The notes: generated by a model not told the origin, from the letters alone. DNA of 25,029 nucleotides from Actinomycetota bacterium (GCA_002737595.1 NSHZ01000014.1:1-25029), one strand, 5' to 3'; numbered from the stretch's first letter, positions 15,021-22,931 are shown. A program made the numbers and translations.

Positions 15021-16865
15021 CTACAGCCCAAGTAAATTCGCTTGGTGGTCGAAGTCTGGAACCTGTGCGCGCACTTCCTCAAAAGTACCCATCGCCAGCG
15101 CACGGCCTTGATCGAGATAAACCACCAAGTCAGCAGAGCGCACGGTGGCTAGACGGTGGGCAATCATGACTACCGTGGTGCTTCCGCGAAGAGATTGAAT
15201 CGCTGCCGCCACGTTTGCCTCCGTTTCAGCATCGAGTGCACTGGTTGCCTCATCAAGTACCAAAAGTTTTGGTTTCGTGAAGAGAGCGCGCGCGATACCA
15301 AGGCGTTGACGTTGGCCGCCACTTACTCGTGCGCCACGCTCGCCCACTTCGGTGTCGATACCCTTTTCTAACTCACGCACAAAATCATCAAGGTGGGCTA
15401 CCCGTAAGGTTTCCCAGATTGAGTCATCGGTTGCAAATGCCGGTGGAAAACCGAGTGCGATGTTCTCTCTAAATGTTCCACTCGCGATTGCGACATCTTG
15501 TGGCACATATGCAACTGCTCCCGGCCACGTAGTTATTGCTTCCATGGGAGGTAGCCCAGAAATTGTGACGCTGCCTTTTGCGGGCGGCAGAATTCCAAGC
15601 AAGATATCAACGATGGTTGTTTTACCTGCACCCGATGGTCCCACAAATGCCACGAATGCACCGTTAGTAATTTCAAGCGACACATCACGCACTGCGGGTT
15701 CTGCTTTACCTGGATAAGTGAAAGTAGCATCCGACAAAGTGATCGTGGCGTTGAATCCAAGATGCTCGGTCTCTAATGAATCTTCTTTCGCCAACTTCGG
15801 CACTGCAATATGTTGCAAACTCTCTGCAAGATCGAGAGTGACCTTAGAAGCCCCTGCGCTGGAACGAATGTTTAGCATGCCTTGTTGGACGCGCAAGATC
15901 GCTGGCGCAATGCGAGTACCCGCCGCTAGGAAGATCGCCAACGTGCCCACCGCGTGACCGGCATCCTGCAGAAGGAATTGGGCCGCTGAAAGCAAGAGAG
16001 CACCCAAGACAACTGAAGTTTCTAAAACATATTTAGAAACGTTTGGCATGAAGGCAATTTCAGCTTGGGCATGTGCCAATTTGTAACGCAGTTCACCAAT
16101 CTCTTTCGCGTAGTAAGCGCGGCGATTGCGCACCAAAGATTCGCGATAAGAGCTCAACACTTCAACGATCTTTTCGTTGCTAGTAATGCTGAGTTCAGAT
16201 TGCTCCATACCAAGGCGCTGGGCTTTTCCACTCAGTAAACGCTGAAGAAGAAATCCAATGAGGGCAAAGAAAATGAAACTTGAAAGAGCAACAGTGGGGT
16301 CGACCACCACGAGGCCAATGGCCATGACCACAAGAAGTGAAGCATCCGATGCCATTGTTACAACTGTGCCGAGCAAACCTAACGTGATGCTGCCTACTCC
16401 AGACGTAAGTGCGTAGAGAGTCTCTTGAGAGGTGCGTGCTTGTACTGCGAGGAGGGATTGCGAGAGCACGCGCGAAGTGAGATCGGCCGAGATCGCCGCA
16501 CCGCGACGACCTAAGAAGAAGAGCGCCTTGCGTGTGAAGAAGACCGAGAGCACCGTTCTACCCACAAGAATAACGCCAGCAGCTAATCCGAGAAGGGCAG
16601 TTTGAGTTTGAAAATCAAAACTCGAAAGTCCCACAAAATCCAATACTGAACTCACCCGATCGCCAGGGACGCGTGATTGCACACCGGAAACCGCGAGCGC
16701 ACCGACGATACCTATGAGGGCTACTCCAAGAAGATCGAGCGCACCCAAGAAAATCTGAATCAGAATAACGATGAAGACTTTGCGTCGATCGCTCTTAGAA
16801 AGAAGACGAGCAGCACGTCCGATAATGGTGTTTCGATACTTTGCGTTAAACGCCCGCTTCACCAT
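15021..16865 (-). CDS. ABC exporter, fused transmembrane and ATPase domains
   Basis: This 614-residue half-transporter would work as a homodimer. The N-terminal part (to about residue 330) carries around six membrane segments (first ones near 32-60 and 88-110), and the C-terminal part is the ATPase: Walker A GPSGAGKTT, Q-loop YVPQDV, signature VSGGQRQRLGIARAL, Walker B LLVLDEATSALD, H-loop MIAHRLATV. The layout resembles lipid or lipid-linked sugar flippases (MsbA/PglK type) as well as drug exporters; the substrate is not decidable. AGGTG just upstream supports ATG 16865; GTG 16871 and GTG 16862 are alternatives. It follows the small lipoprotein gene by 39 bp. Confidence 0.9.
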   Translation of the reverse strand: MVKRAFNAKYRNTIIGRAARLLSKSDRRKVFIVILIQIFLGALDLLGVALIGIVGALAVSGVQSRVPGDRVSSVLDFVGLSSFDFQTQTALLGLAAGVILVGRTVLSVFFTRKALFFLGRRGAAISADLTSRVLSQSLLAVQARTSQETLYALTSGVGSITLGLLGTVVTMASDASLLVVMAIGLVVVDPTVALSSFIFFALIGFLLQRLLSGKAQRLGMEQSELSITSNEKIVEVLSSYRESLVRNRRAYYAKEIGELRYKLAHAQAEIAFMPNVSKYVLETSVVLGALLLSAAQFLLQDAGHAVGTLAIFLAAGTRIAPAILRVQQGMLNIRSSAGASKVTLDLAESLQHIAVPKLAKEDSLETEHLGFNATITLSDATFTYPGKAEPAVRDVSLEITNGAFVAFVGPSGAGKTTIVDILLGILPPAKGSVTISGLPPMEAITTWPGAVAYVPQDVAIASGTFRENIALGFPPAFATDDSIWETLRVAHLDDFVRELEKGIDTEVGERGARVSGGQRQRLGIARALFTKPKLLVLDEATSALDAETEANVAAAIQSLRGSTTVVMIAHRLATVRSADLVVYLDQGRALAMGTFEEVRAQVPDFDHQANLLGL

Positions 16866-16904
16866 ATTCACCTGCTCAGCCTAAGACCTTCCAGCTAAAG
16901 ACCA

Positions 16905-17339
16905 CTATTGAGTGACGGTAATCGTGAAGACGATTTTCTGCGTCCCGTCAGAAGCCGTAACTTGTGCAACGCCTGGCTTAAGCGGCCTGGCAGACGGATT
17001 ACTGGTGTACGTCCCTTGATCCCCACCGGGGGTGAATTCCAAGAGATCCCCGGGCTCCGCAGCGAAGCTCCAGGCTGCTGGATTCGTGAGGTTAAAGACC
17101 AGCGTGTTCGTCATCGGCAAGGAGGCCTCCGCGCTGACCTCATCGACCATGATCGGTGGCAGCACTTGAGCTCCGCCGCCCTGACCAGCCTCGGGAGCGT
17201 TAGGCGTGAGGGGCGCGCTCGATACTCCCTCGTCGTCCCCGCCCTCGTCCCCGCCCTCAGATCCTCCACCGCATGCGGCCAGGGTCAAGGAAGTCATGAT
17301 GGCGGCAAGTACCAGAATGGACTTTCGCGATCGACTCAT
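16905..17339 (-). CDS. Small lipoprotein with acidic Gly-rich linker and beta-rich domain
   Basis: I do not recognise this 144-residue protein. It has a clear lipoprotein signal (RSRK, hydrophobic stretch, lipobox LAAC with Cys23), then a low-complexity linker of Gly, Glu and Asp (residues 24-38), a Pro/Ala/Gln/Gly segment, and a C-terminal part (about 65-144) of short beta strands with KPGVAQVTAS and IVFTITVTQ, suggestive of an Ig-like fold. AAGGGGAG precedes ATG 17339. It may be co-transcribed with the ABC exporter 39 bp downstream, hinting at an accessory surface protein, but no function can be given. The linker-coding stretch is visibly GC-rich compared with its neighbours. Confidence 0.75.
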   Translation of the reverse strand: MSRSRKSILVLAAIMTSLTLAACGGGSEGGDEGGDDEGVSSAPLTPNAPEAGQGGGAQVLPPIMVDEVSAEASLPMTNTLVFNLTNPAAWSFAAEPGDLLEFTPGGDQGTYTSNPSARPLKPGVAQVTASDGTQKIVFTITVTQ

Positions 17340-17375
17340 CGCTCCCCTTCAACTTGATGGAACCTGACTTATTGC

Positions 17376-17387
17376 TAGGGTCGCCAT
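17376..17387 (+). promoter_or_regulatory. Probable leaderless promoter for the PF13769-like/homocysteine methyltransferase genes
   Basis: TAGGGT at 17376-17381, six bases, then ATG 17388. TTGATG at 17354-17359 gives a -35-like hexamer at 16-base spacing. No ribosome binding site precedes the ATG. The whole promoter fits in the 48-bp divergent gap. Confidence 0.55.
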
Positions 17388-17684
17388 ATGGCTGAGTACC
17401 AAATTACCCGATGGCGCGAGATCCCATCGATGGTTGTCGCCCGCAGCGGCGAAGAAGTTTCCAAGATTTCACTACCCAATAGATTTCAAGAGGCGATCGA
17501 TGAGGCTGCCATGCGCCTTGGAGAGATAGATGCTAACGCATATATGAATGGTTGGAACCGCGATCCATGGGTGGAGCGAAGTGGCGCGCCAGCAGAAGTA
17601 GCTGCGGCAATTGCTGCAGAATTAGAAAGTGAATTTAGCGAAGAAAAGATCAATCAGATTCTCAATCAAATAGGAGAAAAGTAA
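17388..17684 (+). CDS. PF13769-like ("virulence factor" family) small protein
   Basis: This 98-residue soluble protein has YQITRWREIPSMVVAR, SLPNRFQEAIDEAAMRLG and DANAYMNGWNRDP, which match what I remember of the small family PF13769. The family name is historical and gives no mechanism; as I recall, members often lie near methyltransferase and corrinoid-related genes. The C-terminus is helical and acidic. It probably has a leaderless start (see promoter). Its TAA overlaps the ATG of the homocysteine methyltransferase gene by one base (TAATG), so the two are coupled, which suggests a shared role in methyl transfer to homocysteine. Family assignment is moderate; role is inference. Confidence 0.65.
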   Translation: MAEYQITRWREIPSMVVARSGEEVSKISLPNRFQEAIDEAAMRLGEIDANAYMNGWNRDPWVERSGAPAEVAAAIAAELESEFSEEKINQILNQIGEK

Positions 17685-18562
17685 TGTCCGCGATATATGA
17701 AGCCCTCGCACAAGGAACCCTCGTTTCAGATGGCGCGATGGGAACCATGCTCCAAGAGAGCGGACTCGACGATGGCGGGGCACCAGAACTGTGGAATGTT
17801 GAACACCCCGATCGCATTGAAGCGGTACTCGAGGCATACGCCGCCGCGGGTGCAAACCTCATCACTACCAATACTTTTGGCGGCACCGCTGGCCGGTTAG
17901 CGATGCACGGTCTCGAAGATCGACTTTATGAATTGAATAAAGCAGGCGCCGAGATGGCTCGCAAGGTAGCCGATCGCCACCCAAATTGTTTCGTGATGGG
18001 AGATGTCGGTCCTTCAGGAGAGCTCATGGATCCGATGGGCACTCTCACTCTAGAAAGCGCCAAAGAAATTTTTGCCGCACAGATCAAGGCGCTCGTTGAT
18101 GGTGGAGTAGATGCCATCCTCATCGAAACCATGAGTGACTTGGCAGAGGTGGAAGCAGCAGTAAACGCTGCAAAGGAAGTGGCTCCCCACCTACCCATCA
18201 TCGCTACCATGAGTTTTGATACGAACTTACGAACCATGATGGGTGTGAAACCGACACTTGCGGTGACTTACCTTGCCTCCCTCGGTGTACGAATTATTGG
18301 TGCAAATTGTGGTCGCGGTATTGATGAAATGCGCGTCATCGCTAAAGAATTGGTAGATGCACGACCTGATGGAGTTTTCATCATTACCCAATCAAACTCT
18401 GGGCTACCGAAGTTGGTCGGTGACACCTTCATTTATGAAGGCACTCCCGATGAGATGGGCAAGTACGCCACAGAAATGAAGAGCCTTGGCGTGAACGTTG
18501 TGGGTTCATGCTGTGGCTCAACTCCAGCACACACGGCCGCCATCTCTGCCGCCGTTCAATAA
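17684..18562 (+). CDS. Homocysteine S-methyltransferase family protein
   Basis: This 292-residue protein is a single homocysteine-binding domain like the N-terminal module of MetH and like BHMT/MmuM. Motifs are VSDGAMGTMLQ near the N-terminus, ITTNTFGG, GDVGPSGE, IETMSDLAEVEAA, and the zinc-binding cysteines in IIGANCGRG and VVGSCCGSTPAHT. It moves a methyl group to homocysteine to make methionine; the donor (betaine, S-methylmethionine or a methyl-corrinoid protein) cannot be told. No pterin-binding or B12-binding domain is fused or adjacent. AGGAG lies seven bases before ATG 17684. It is coupled to the PF13769-like gene upstream and followed after two bases by the TrmH-family gene. Confidence 0.9.
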   Translation: MSAIYEALAQGTLVSDGAMGTMLQESGLDDGGAPELWNVEHPDRIEAVLEAYAAAGANLITTNTFGGTAGRLAMHGLEDRLYELNKAGAEMARKVADRHPNCFVMGDVGPSGELMDPMGTLTLESAKEIFAAQIKALVDGGVDAILIETMSDLAEVEAAVNAAKEVAPHLPIIATMSFDTNLRTMMGVKPTLAVTYLASLGVRIIGANCGRGIDEMRVIAKELVDARPDGVFIITQSNSGLPKLVGDTFIYEGTPDEMGKYATEMKSLGVNVVGSCCGSTPAHTAAISAAVQ

Positions 18563-18564
18563 AT

Positions 18565-19215
18565 ATGGATGCTCGCAATAACGACGCAATAGGTCCGGGT
18601 GAGTTCTTTCCGGTAGTCGGAGTAGGACCGCATCCAGAGCCGTGGCCCAAGAGTGAGCAATTCGATCCTGAATTGCTGGCTCACGGTGATCGGCGAAATG
18701 TCCTCGATAAATACAGGTATTGGACAGTTCCTGCCATCGTCGCCGAATTGGATGAGCGCCGGCATGGTTTGCATATCGCTATCGAGAATTGGCAACACGA
18801 TCTAAATATCGGATCTATCGTGCGGACAGCCAATGCATTTAACGTTGCTGGGATTCACATTGTAGGTAAGCGCGATTGGAATCGACGCGGGGCAATGGTG
18901 ACCGATAAATACCTCACTGTTCATCACCATCCAACAGTGGCTGATTTTAAAATTTGGTGTGATGAACAGGAGATTCCAATTATTGGAATCGACAATGTTC
19001 CTGGTTCCACTTCACTGGAGAAAGCCACGATTCCAAAGTCGTGTGTAATGTTCTTTGGGCAAGAAGGAAGCGGAATGTCAGATGAGGGAATTTCCGCCTG
19101 TGAAAAAATCTATGAGATCTCACAGTTCGGTTCGACTAGATCAATGAATGCATCAGCTGCTGGTGCGATTGCTATGTATGCCTGGGGCATGCAACATATT
19201 CCACACAATTCATAA
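18565..19215 (+). CDS. TrmH/SpoU family RNA 2'-O-methyltransferase
   Basis: This 216-residue enzyme uses S-adenosylmethionine to methylate a ribose in tRNA or rRNA; the target is not determinable. SPOUT knot motifs are present: motif 1 NIGSIVRTANAFNVAGIHIVG, motif 2 CVMFFGQEGSGMSDE and motif 3 YEISQFGSTRSMNASAAGAIAMYAW. The N-terminal 70 residues lack a clear L30e-like substrate domain and look specific to this group. I start at ATG 18565, two bases after the previous stop, because a longer in-frame reading would run 57 bases into the methyltransferase gene. No ribosome binding site is seen, so reinitiation after the upstream stop is likely. Confidence 0.88.
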   Translation: MDARNNDAIGPGEFFPVVGVGPHPEPWPKSEQFDPELLAHGDRRNVLDKYRYWTVPAIVAELDERRHGLHIAIENWQHDLNIGSIVRTANAFNVAGIHIVGKRDWNRRGAMVTDKYLTVHHHPTVADFKIWCDEQEIPIIGIDNVPGSTSLEKATIPKSCVMFFGQEGSGMSDEGISACEKIYEISQFGSTRSMNASAAGAIAMYAWGMQHIPHNS

Positions 19216-19257
19216 CGTCTACGCAAAATCCCTAGGCAATCGAGGCGTTAATCCGAC

Positions 19258-19272
19258 ATGATGACCGAATGA
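19258..19272 (+). other. Four-codon mini-ORF ending on the peptidase start
   Basis: ATG ATG ACC GAA TGA occupies 19258-19272, and its stop overlaps the ATG of the S9 peptidase (19269) as ATGA. The peptidase ATG itself has no ribosome binding site. The weak site GAGG (19242-19245) is twelve bases from the mini-ORF. Could be chance. Confidence 0.3.
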
Positions 19273-21152
19273 ACAATTCAGCCATTCCAGGATCTTGGAA
19301 ATCGCCACTCTCTGCCGCCATGCTCGCTGGTGCTGCAACCAGTATCGGATACACCCAAGTGGCCGATGGGGAGCTCTACTGGGACGAGATAAGGCCACAT
19401 GAGGGTGGACGGCGAGTTGTGGTCAGTCGCCATGGCGATTTTCTGCCGGCACCGTGGGACGCCAAGAGTTCCATCTTGGAATATGGCGGCTCGAGTTGGC
19501 TCGTGATCGAGCGGGGCGGCTCTCCTGCGTTGGTCTTCTGTAATAAGAGCGATCAACGACTCTATCTACTTGAAGCAAATAGTGAGCCCATCGCTCTTAC
19601 GCCAGAACCGAAAGAGGCTCGTTCACATCGTTATGCCGGCATGCTTCAAGTAGGAAATGAGATTTGGTGCATTCGCGAAATTGTTGAAGGACATGATTGT
19701 CAACGGGATCTGGTCGCCATCAATTTCTACGGAAAACTTCGGATACTTGAATCGTCATCACACTTTTACATGCATCCACGACTCTCACCTGACGGTAAGC
19801 ACCTCTCGTGGATGGCGTGGGAGCACCCACAAATGCCTTGGGACGGAACCGAACTTCGCATAGCCGATATTTCTAGGGGTGAATTAACTAATATTCGCAC
19901 GCTCGCCGGATCCACTGAGGAATCGATTCTGACTCCCGAGTGGGCAAACAACAGCGAGCTCTACTACATCTCGGATTCTTCGGGATGGTGGAATATTTGG
20001 AAGCTCTCACTCGATGGAATCAAGGAGCACATCGTTGAAGAGAGTGCCGAGTGGGGTATGCCGATGTGGCAAATAGGCCAACGGTTTATTTCGGTATTAA
20101 ATGATGGGCGATTACTCTCCATCCACGGAACTCCAGATAATCAACGAGTCGTCATTGTGGATCCGAAGAGCAAATCATGTACCGATGTAGCTTCGCCATT
20201 TACTGCCTTCAACGCGACGCAATCAATCAATGGCGATAAGGCCTACATCATCGCCGGCGGCGCCAAGTCGCCCACAGCATTGGTCGAAATCGATCTTGCA
20301 ACCACAAAGGTGGTCAACACCATTTGGGAGACCACACTGCCGGTATCTTCCGAATACCTCACCACACCACGAGCCATCACCGTGCCAGGGAAGAACGGAC
20401 GTTTGGTACATGCGATCTTGCATCCGCCGCAGAATCCGGAGTACTCCGCAAGCGGAGCCGTGCCCTTGCTCGTCACTGCGCATGGCGGGCCGACTTCGCA
20501 AGTGTCGGCTACCGCCAAATTGAGTTTTGCTTATTACACCTCGCGCGGAATTGCTGTGGTCGACGTCAATTACGGTGGCTCCACTGGTTATGGCCGTGAA
20601 TATCGCAACGCCCTCCGTGGTCAATGGGGCATTATGGATTACGAAGATGTCCTCTCTGTTGTTGATGCATTAGTAGCCGATGGCACCGCAGATAAATCAA
20701 AAGTAGTGATCAAGGGTGGCAGCGCCGGCGGCTTTACTGTGCTGAACGCACTCGTGATGGGTGATGTCTTCGCGGCGGGAGCTTCTTATTACGGCGTTGC
20801 CGATTGCGAGACTCTCGCTACCGACACCCACGATTTCGAATCGCATTACCTTGATTCTCTCATCGGGCCATACCCGGAGCGGAAAGATCTCTATGTGGAA
20901 CGGTCGCCCATCACACATGCTGAGCGACTCTCTGCTCCCCTGATCATCTTCCAGGGGCTCGACGACAAGGTGGTACCGCCCGCACAGTCCGAAGCATTTA
21001 GAGATGTCTGCGTTCGCAAGGGAATCAAACATCGCTACATCGCTTACGAGGGCGAAGGACATGGTTTTATCAAGGCCACTTCGATTATCGACAGCTTGGA
21101 AAGCGAACTTACTTTCTACGGCGAAGTACTTGGCTTCACTCCAGCACTCTAG
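19269..21152 (+). CDS. S9 family (prolyl oligopeptidase/acylaminoacyl peptidase-type) serine peptidase
   Basis: This 627-residue enzyme has an N-terminal beta-propeller (repeats such as HPRLSPDGKHLSWMAWEHP and LTPEWANNSELYYISDSSGWWNIWKLSLDG) and a C-terminal alpha/beta-hydrolase domain. The nucleophile is Ser485 in KGGSAGGF, the acid lies in QGLDDKVVPP (Asp565/566) and the base is His598 in EGEGHGF; GGPTSQ and VNYGGSTGYGREYRN form the oxyanion region typical of S9C enzymes. It would cleave short peptides or acyl-amino acids. There is no signal peptide, so it is probably cytoplasmic. ATG 19269 lacks a ribosome binding site and is overlapped by a four-codon mini-ORF. It converges with the ABM gene, sharing a CTAG for both stops. 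Confidence 0.92.
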   Translation: MNNSAIPGSWKSPLSAAMLAGAATSIGYTQVADGELYWDEIRPHEGGRRVVVSRHGDFLPAPWDAKSSILEYGGSSWLVIERGGSPALVFCNKSDQRLYLLEANSEPIALTPEPKEARSHRYAGMLQVGNEIWCIREIVEGHDCQRDLVAINFYGKLRILESSSHFYMHPRLSPDGKHLSWMAWEHPQMPWDGTELRIADISRGELTNIRTLAGSTEESILTPEWANNSELYYISDSSGWWNIWKLSLDGIKEHIVEESAEWGMPMWQIGQRFISVLNDGRLLSIHGTPDNQRVVIVDPKSKSCTDVASPFTAFNATQSINGDKAYIIAGGAKSPTALVEIDLATTKVVNTIWETTLPVSSEYLTTPRAITVPGKNGRLVHAILHPPQNPEYSASGAVPLLVTAHGGPTSQVSATAKLSFAYYTSRGIAVVDVNYGGSTGYGREYRNALRGQWGIMDYEDVLSVVDALVADGTADKSKVVIKGGSAGGFTVLNALVMGDVFAAGASYYGVADCETLATDTHDFESHYLDSLIGPYPERKDLYVERSPITHAERLSAPLIIFQGLDDKVVPPAQSEAFRDVCVRKGIKHRYIAYEGEGHGFIKATSIIDSLESELTFYGEVLGFTPAL

Positions 21153-21463
21153 TTCGGTCGCTTCCAGTCATACTCGCGCTCCACGCGGGTAATACGAACG
21201 CGGTACTCGCTGTAGAACTTTTCGCGACCCAGTTGCTGGGCTTCTTGATGCTCACTCACTTCGCGCCACGTCTTTACTGCTTCTTCATTTTCGAAATAAG
21301 CGATCGTGACACCTTCTCGAGTCTCCGGGTCGCGAAAAGAGTCAGAGTCGAGAAAACCTGGAATCTCTTTCACCATTTCTGACATCAGATGACTCCATGT
21401 CGCATACTCCTCGTGATCGCTATCGCGACGAGTAGAAGTAAAAATCACTGCTATATAGCTCAT
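21149..21463 (-). CDS. ABM-domain (antibiotic biosynthesis monooxygenase-like) protein
   Basis: This 104-residue protein has the dimeric alpha/beta-barrel pattern of the ABM family: IAVIFTSTRR, MSEMVKEIPGFLDSDSFRDPETREGVTIAYFENEEAVKTWREVSEH and a short basic C-terminus. Members include heme-degrading and quinol monooxygenases and many proteins without known activity; no heme-ligand pattern can be claimed here. Its ATG overlaps the stop of the VOC gene (ATGA). Its TAG shares a CTAG with the TAG of the convergent peptidase gene. Confidence 0.85.
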   Translation of the reverse strand: MSYIAVIFTSTRRDSDHEEYATWSHLMSEMVKEIPGFLDSDSFRDPETREGVTIAYFENEEAVKTWREVSEHQEAQQLGREKFYSEYRVRITRVEREYDWKRPN

Positions 21464-21954
21464 AGATAGATCTCACTCATCTGCGAGAAAGCAATTCTCA
21501 CTCCGTTGGGGTCACGACCAAGCAATTCGTACACCACGTTTCGCCCACTCACGCCGAGGCGAATAGGGGGCCCTTCAAGATGGAATCCAGCAGATGTGAT
21601 GCGTGATTCGATTTCGAGCATACGTTGAGTACCAAACATGAGGACTATCTCTCCGGATACCGGGCGTCGAGCGGCCGGAGATTGGTCAGGAGCGGAAAGG
21701 CCAACGAATTCCATCAACCCCACCATGCCGCTCACCACCGGGCCATGCGTTGATTCTGCACTTTCGATTTCACCACGAAGAATCACCACACGTACTGGGG
21801 TGCCAGCAGGTAAGTCGTACACCTCACATACGACTTCATCGACAAGCGTGGTGTCGAACCAGACCTCCATGCCTAACGTATCGACGTAATAGCGCAGGCT
21901 TTCAGCAATGTTGTACGTAGTGATCGTGGTGCGCCGAACCGTATCTATCAACAT
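21460..21954 (-). CDS. VOC superfamily (glyoxalase/bleomycin resistance/dioxygenase-like) protein
   Basis: This 164-residue protein has two betaalphabetabetabeta modules, the vicinal oxygen chelate fold: NIAESLRYYVDTLGMEVWFDTT begins the first, MLEIESRITSAGFHLEGPPI and VYELLGRDPNGVRIAFSQ form the second. The family binds a divalent metal and covers glyoxalases, dioxygenases, epimerases and resistance proteins; the substrate is unknown. AGGGG lies five bases before ATG 21954 and overlaps the stop region of the DapB-like gene. It is coupled to the ABM gene downstream, so the three genes probably act together, perhaps on one small organic substrate. Confidence 0.82.
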   Translation of the reverse strand: MLIDTVRRTTITTYNIAESLRYYVDTLGMEVWFDTTLVDEVVCEVYDLPAGTPVRVVILRGEIESAESTHGPVVSGMVGLMEFVGLSAPDQSPAARRPVSGEIVLMFGTQRMLEIESRITSAGFHLEGPPIRLGVSGRNVVYELLGRDPNGVRIAFSQMSEIYL

Positions 21955-21962
21955 AAGCGCCC

Positions 21963-22757
21963 CTATTGCAGAATGAGGGTGTCTAATCCGCGGACAAGAC
22001 CTTTTTGTTTAATGACTGCGCGCGCCGCAAGGAGCGTGCCATCTACATAGGGTGCTGGAGAACTCCCGGCATCAAAGCGAATAGAAAGACGTTGTTCCGG
22101 GAGTCCGAAAATTACTTCAGTGGAAACAACAAAACTTGGTTGGCGAATTGAGTGCACTCGGGTGCCATCGATATCTGCGCCGCGGGCTTCCTTCGGGCCA
22201 GCGATATCAGCAACTTCGACGCCGATCGCTGGGCGATGTACTGCGCTAAGTTTTTCAGCTAGTTCGCGTGCAGTACCACTCGGCACATCGGGCTTCGTGA
22301 AACTTGCGTAGTCGATGACTTCCCATTGCGGAAGGTGCTTTGCAACCATCACGGCTGCTGCTTGTGCTAAGGCTGCCGTGATTGCAAAGTTTCCGGAACC
22401 CACAACTCCAACTCCAGCTTTCTTCGCAGCTGTATCAACTTCGTCGTAATCAGCGCCTGTGAAGCCAGAGGATCCGACGATCACGTGGACGCCACGAGCG
22501 ATGGCTGCCAACGTATTTGCCTTAACGCTTGCATGGCTGGTGTATTCGATCATTACATCGACGCCATCTAGCGCATCGTTGATGTCGGCGAATACCGGAA
22601 CGCCCCAATTTCCCACACCGAGTGCTTCACCAAGATCCCCACCTGCGCTTTTACGAGCAACTGCAGAAATTAATTTGAGATCTAAACTGTCATGAATGGC
22701 GTGCGCCAGGGCTACTCCAGTCCAACCGGTAGCTCCTGCGAGGCAAATGTTGATCAT
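21963..22757 (-). CDS. DapB-like (dihydrodipicolinate reductase family) protein, divergent
   Basis: This 264-residue protein has a DapB-type N-terminal Rossmann domain (GATGWTG at residues 8-14; GSSGFTGADY at 95-104; GNFAITAALAQAAA near 122) and C-terminal domain (IRQPSFVVSTEVIFG, ending with DGTLLAARAV). The active-site block is Y150-A-S-F-T-K155-P-D-V-P-S-G-T162. Compared with HHRHKVDAPSGT of E. coli, the lysine and PSGT stay but the catalytic histidine position is Ala151. It may therefore be a paralogue reducing another substrate, or a divergent true DapB. I start at ATG 22757, where DapB homology begins; in-frame ATG 22790 and 22850 give unlikely extensions. No ribosome binding site is obvious. 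Eight bases separate it from the VOC gene. Confidence 0.8.
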   Translation of the reverse strand: MINICLAGATGWTGVALAHAIHDSLDLKLISAVARKSAGGDLGEALGVGNWGVPVFADINDALDGVDVMIEYTSHASVKANTLAAIARGVHVIVGSSGFTGADYDEVDTAAKKAGVGVVGSGNFAITAALAQAAAVMVAKHLPQWEVIDYASFTKPDVPSGTARELAEKLSAVHRPAIGVEVADIAGPKEARGADIDGTRVHSIRQPSFVVSTEVIFGLPEQRLSIRFDAGSSPAPYVDGTLLAARAVIKQKGLVRGLDTLILQ

Positions 22758-22931
22758 TTGGGCAGTCTGCCATGAGCGCAATTCCAGCATCGGGAACACG
22801 CTGGTAAAGAGCAGCGCAAAGCCACGGTAGACTTGGGTCGGTTGGAGCATCCGCTTCAAAAGAAATTCCCTGAACGCTTCGTGCGTTTACTTGCGAGTCT
22901 TGGCAACATCTTGGTCGAAGTTGGGCCATTT

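Noticed and set aside
17388..17684. True virulence gene, as the PF13769 family name suggests
   Set aside because: The name is historical. Context here is methionine and methyl metabolism in what looks like a free-living organism.
19208..19252. TAACG/CGTTA inverted repeat after the TrmH-family gene as a terminator
   Set aside because: The stem is five base pairs with a loop of more than 30 bases and no T run, too weak to call.
22690..22929. 79-codon minus-strand frame overlapping the DapB-like start
   Set aside because: No domain, cysteine- and proline-rich odd composition, and it overlaps the start of the DapB-like gene in another frame.
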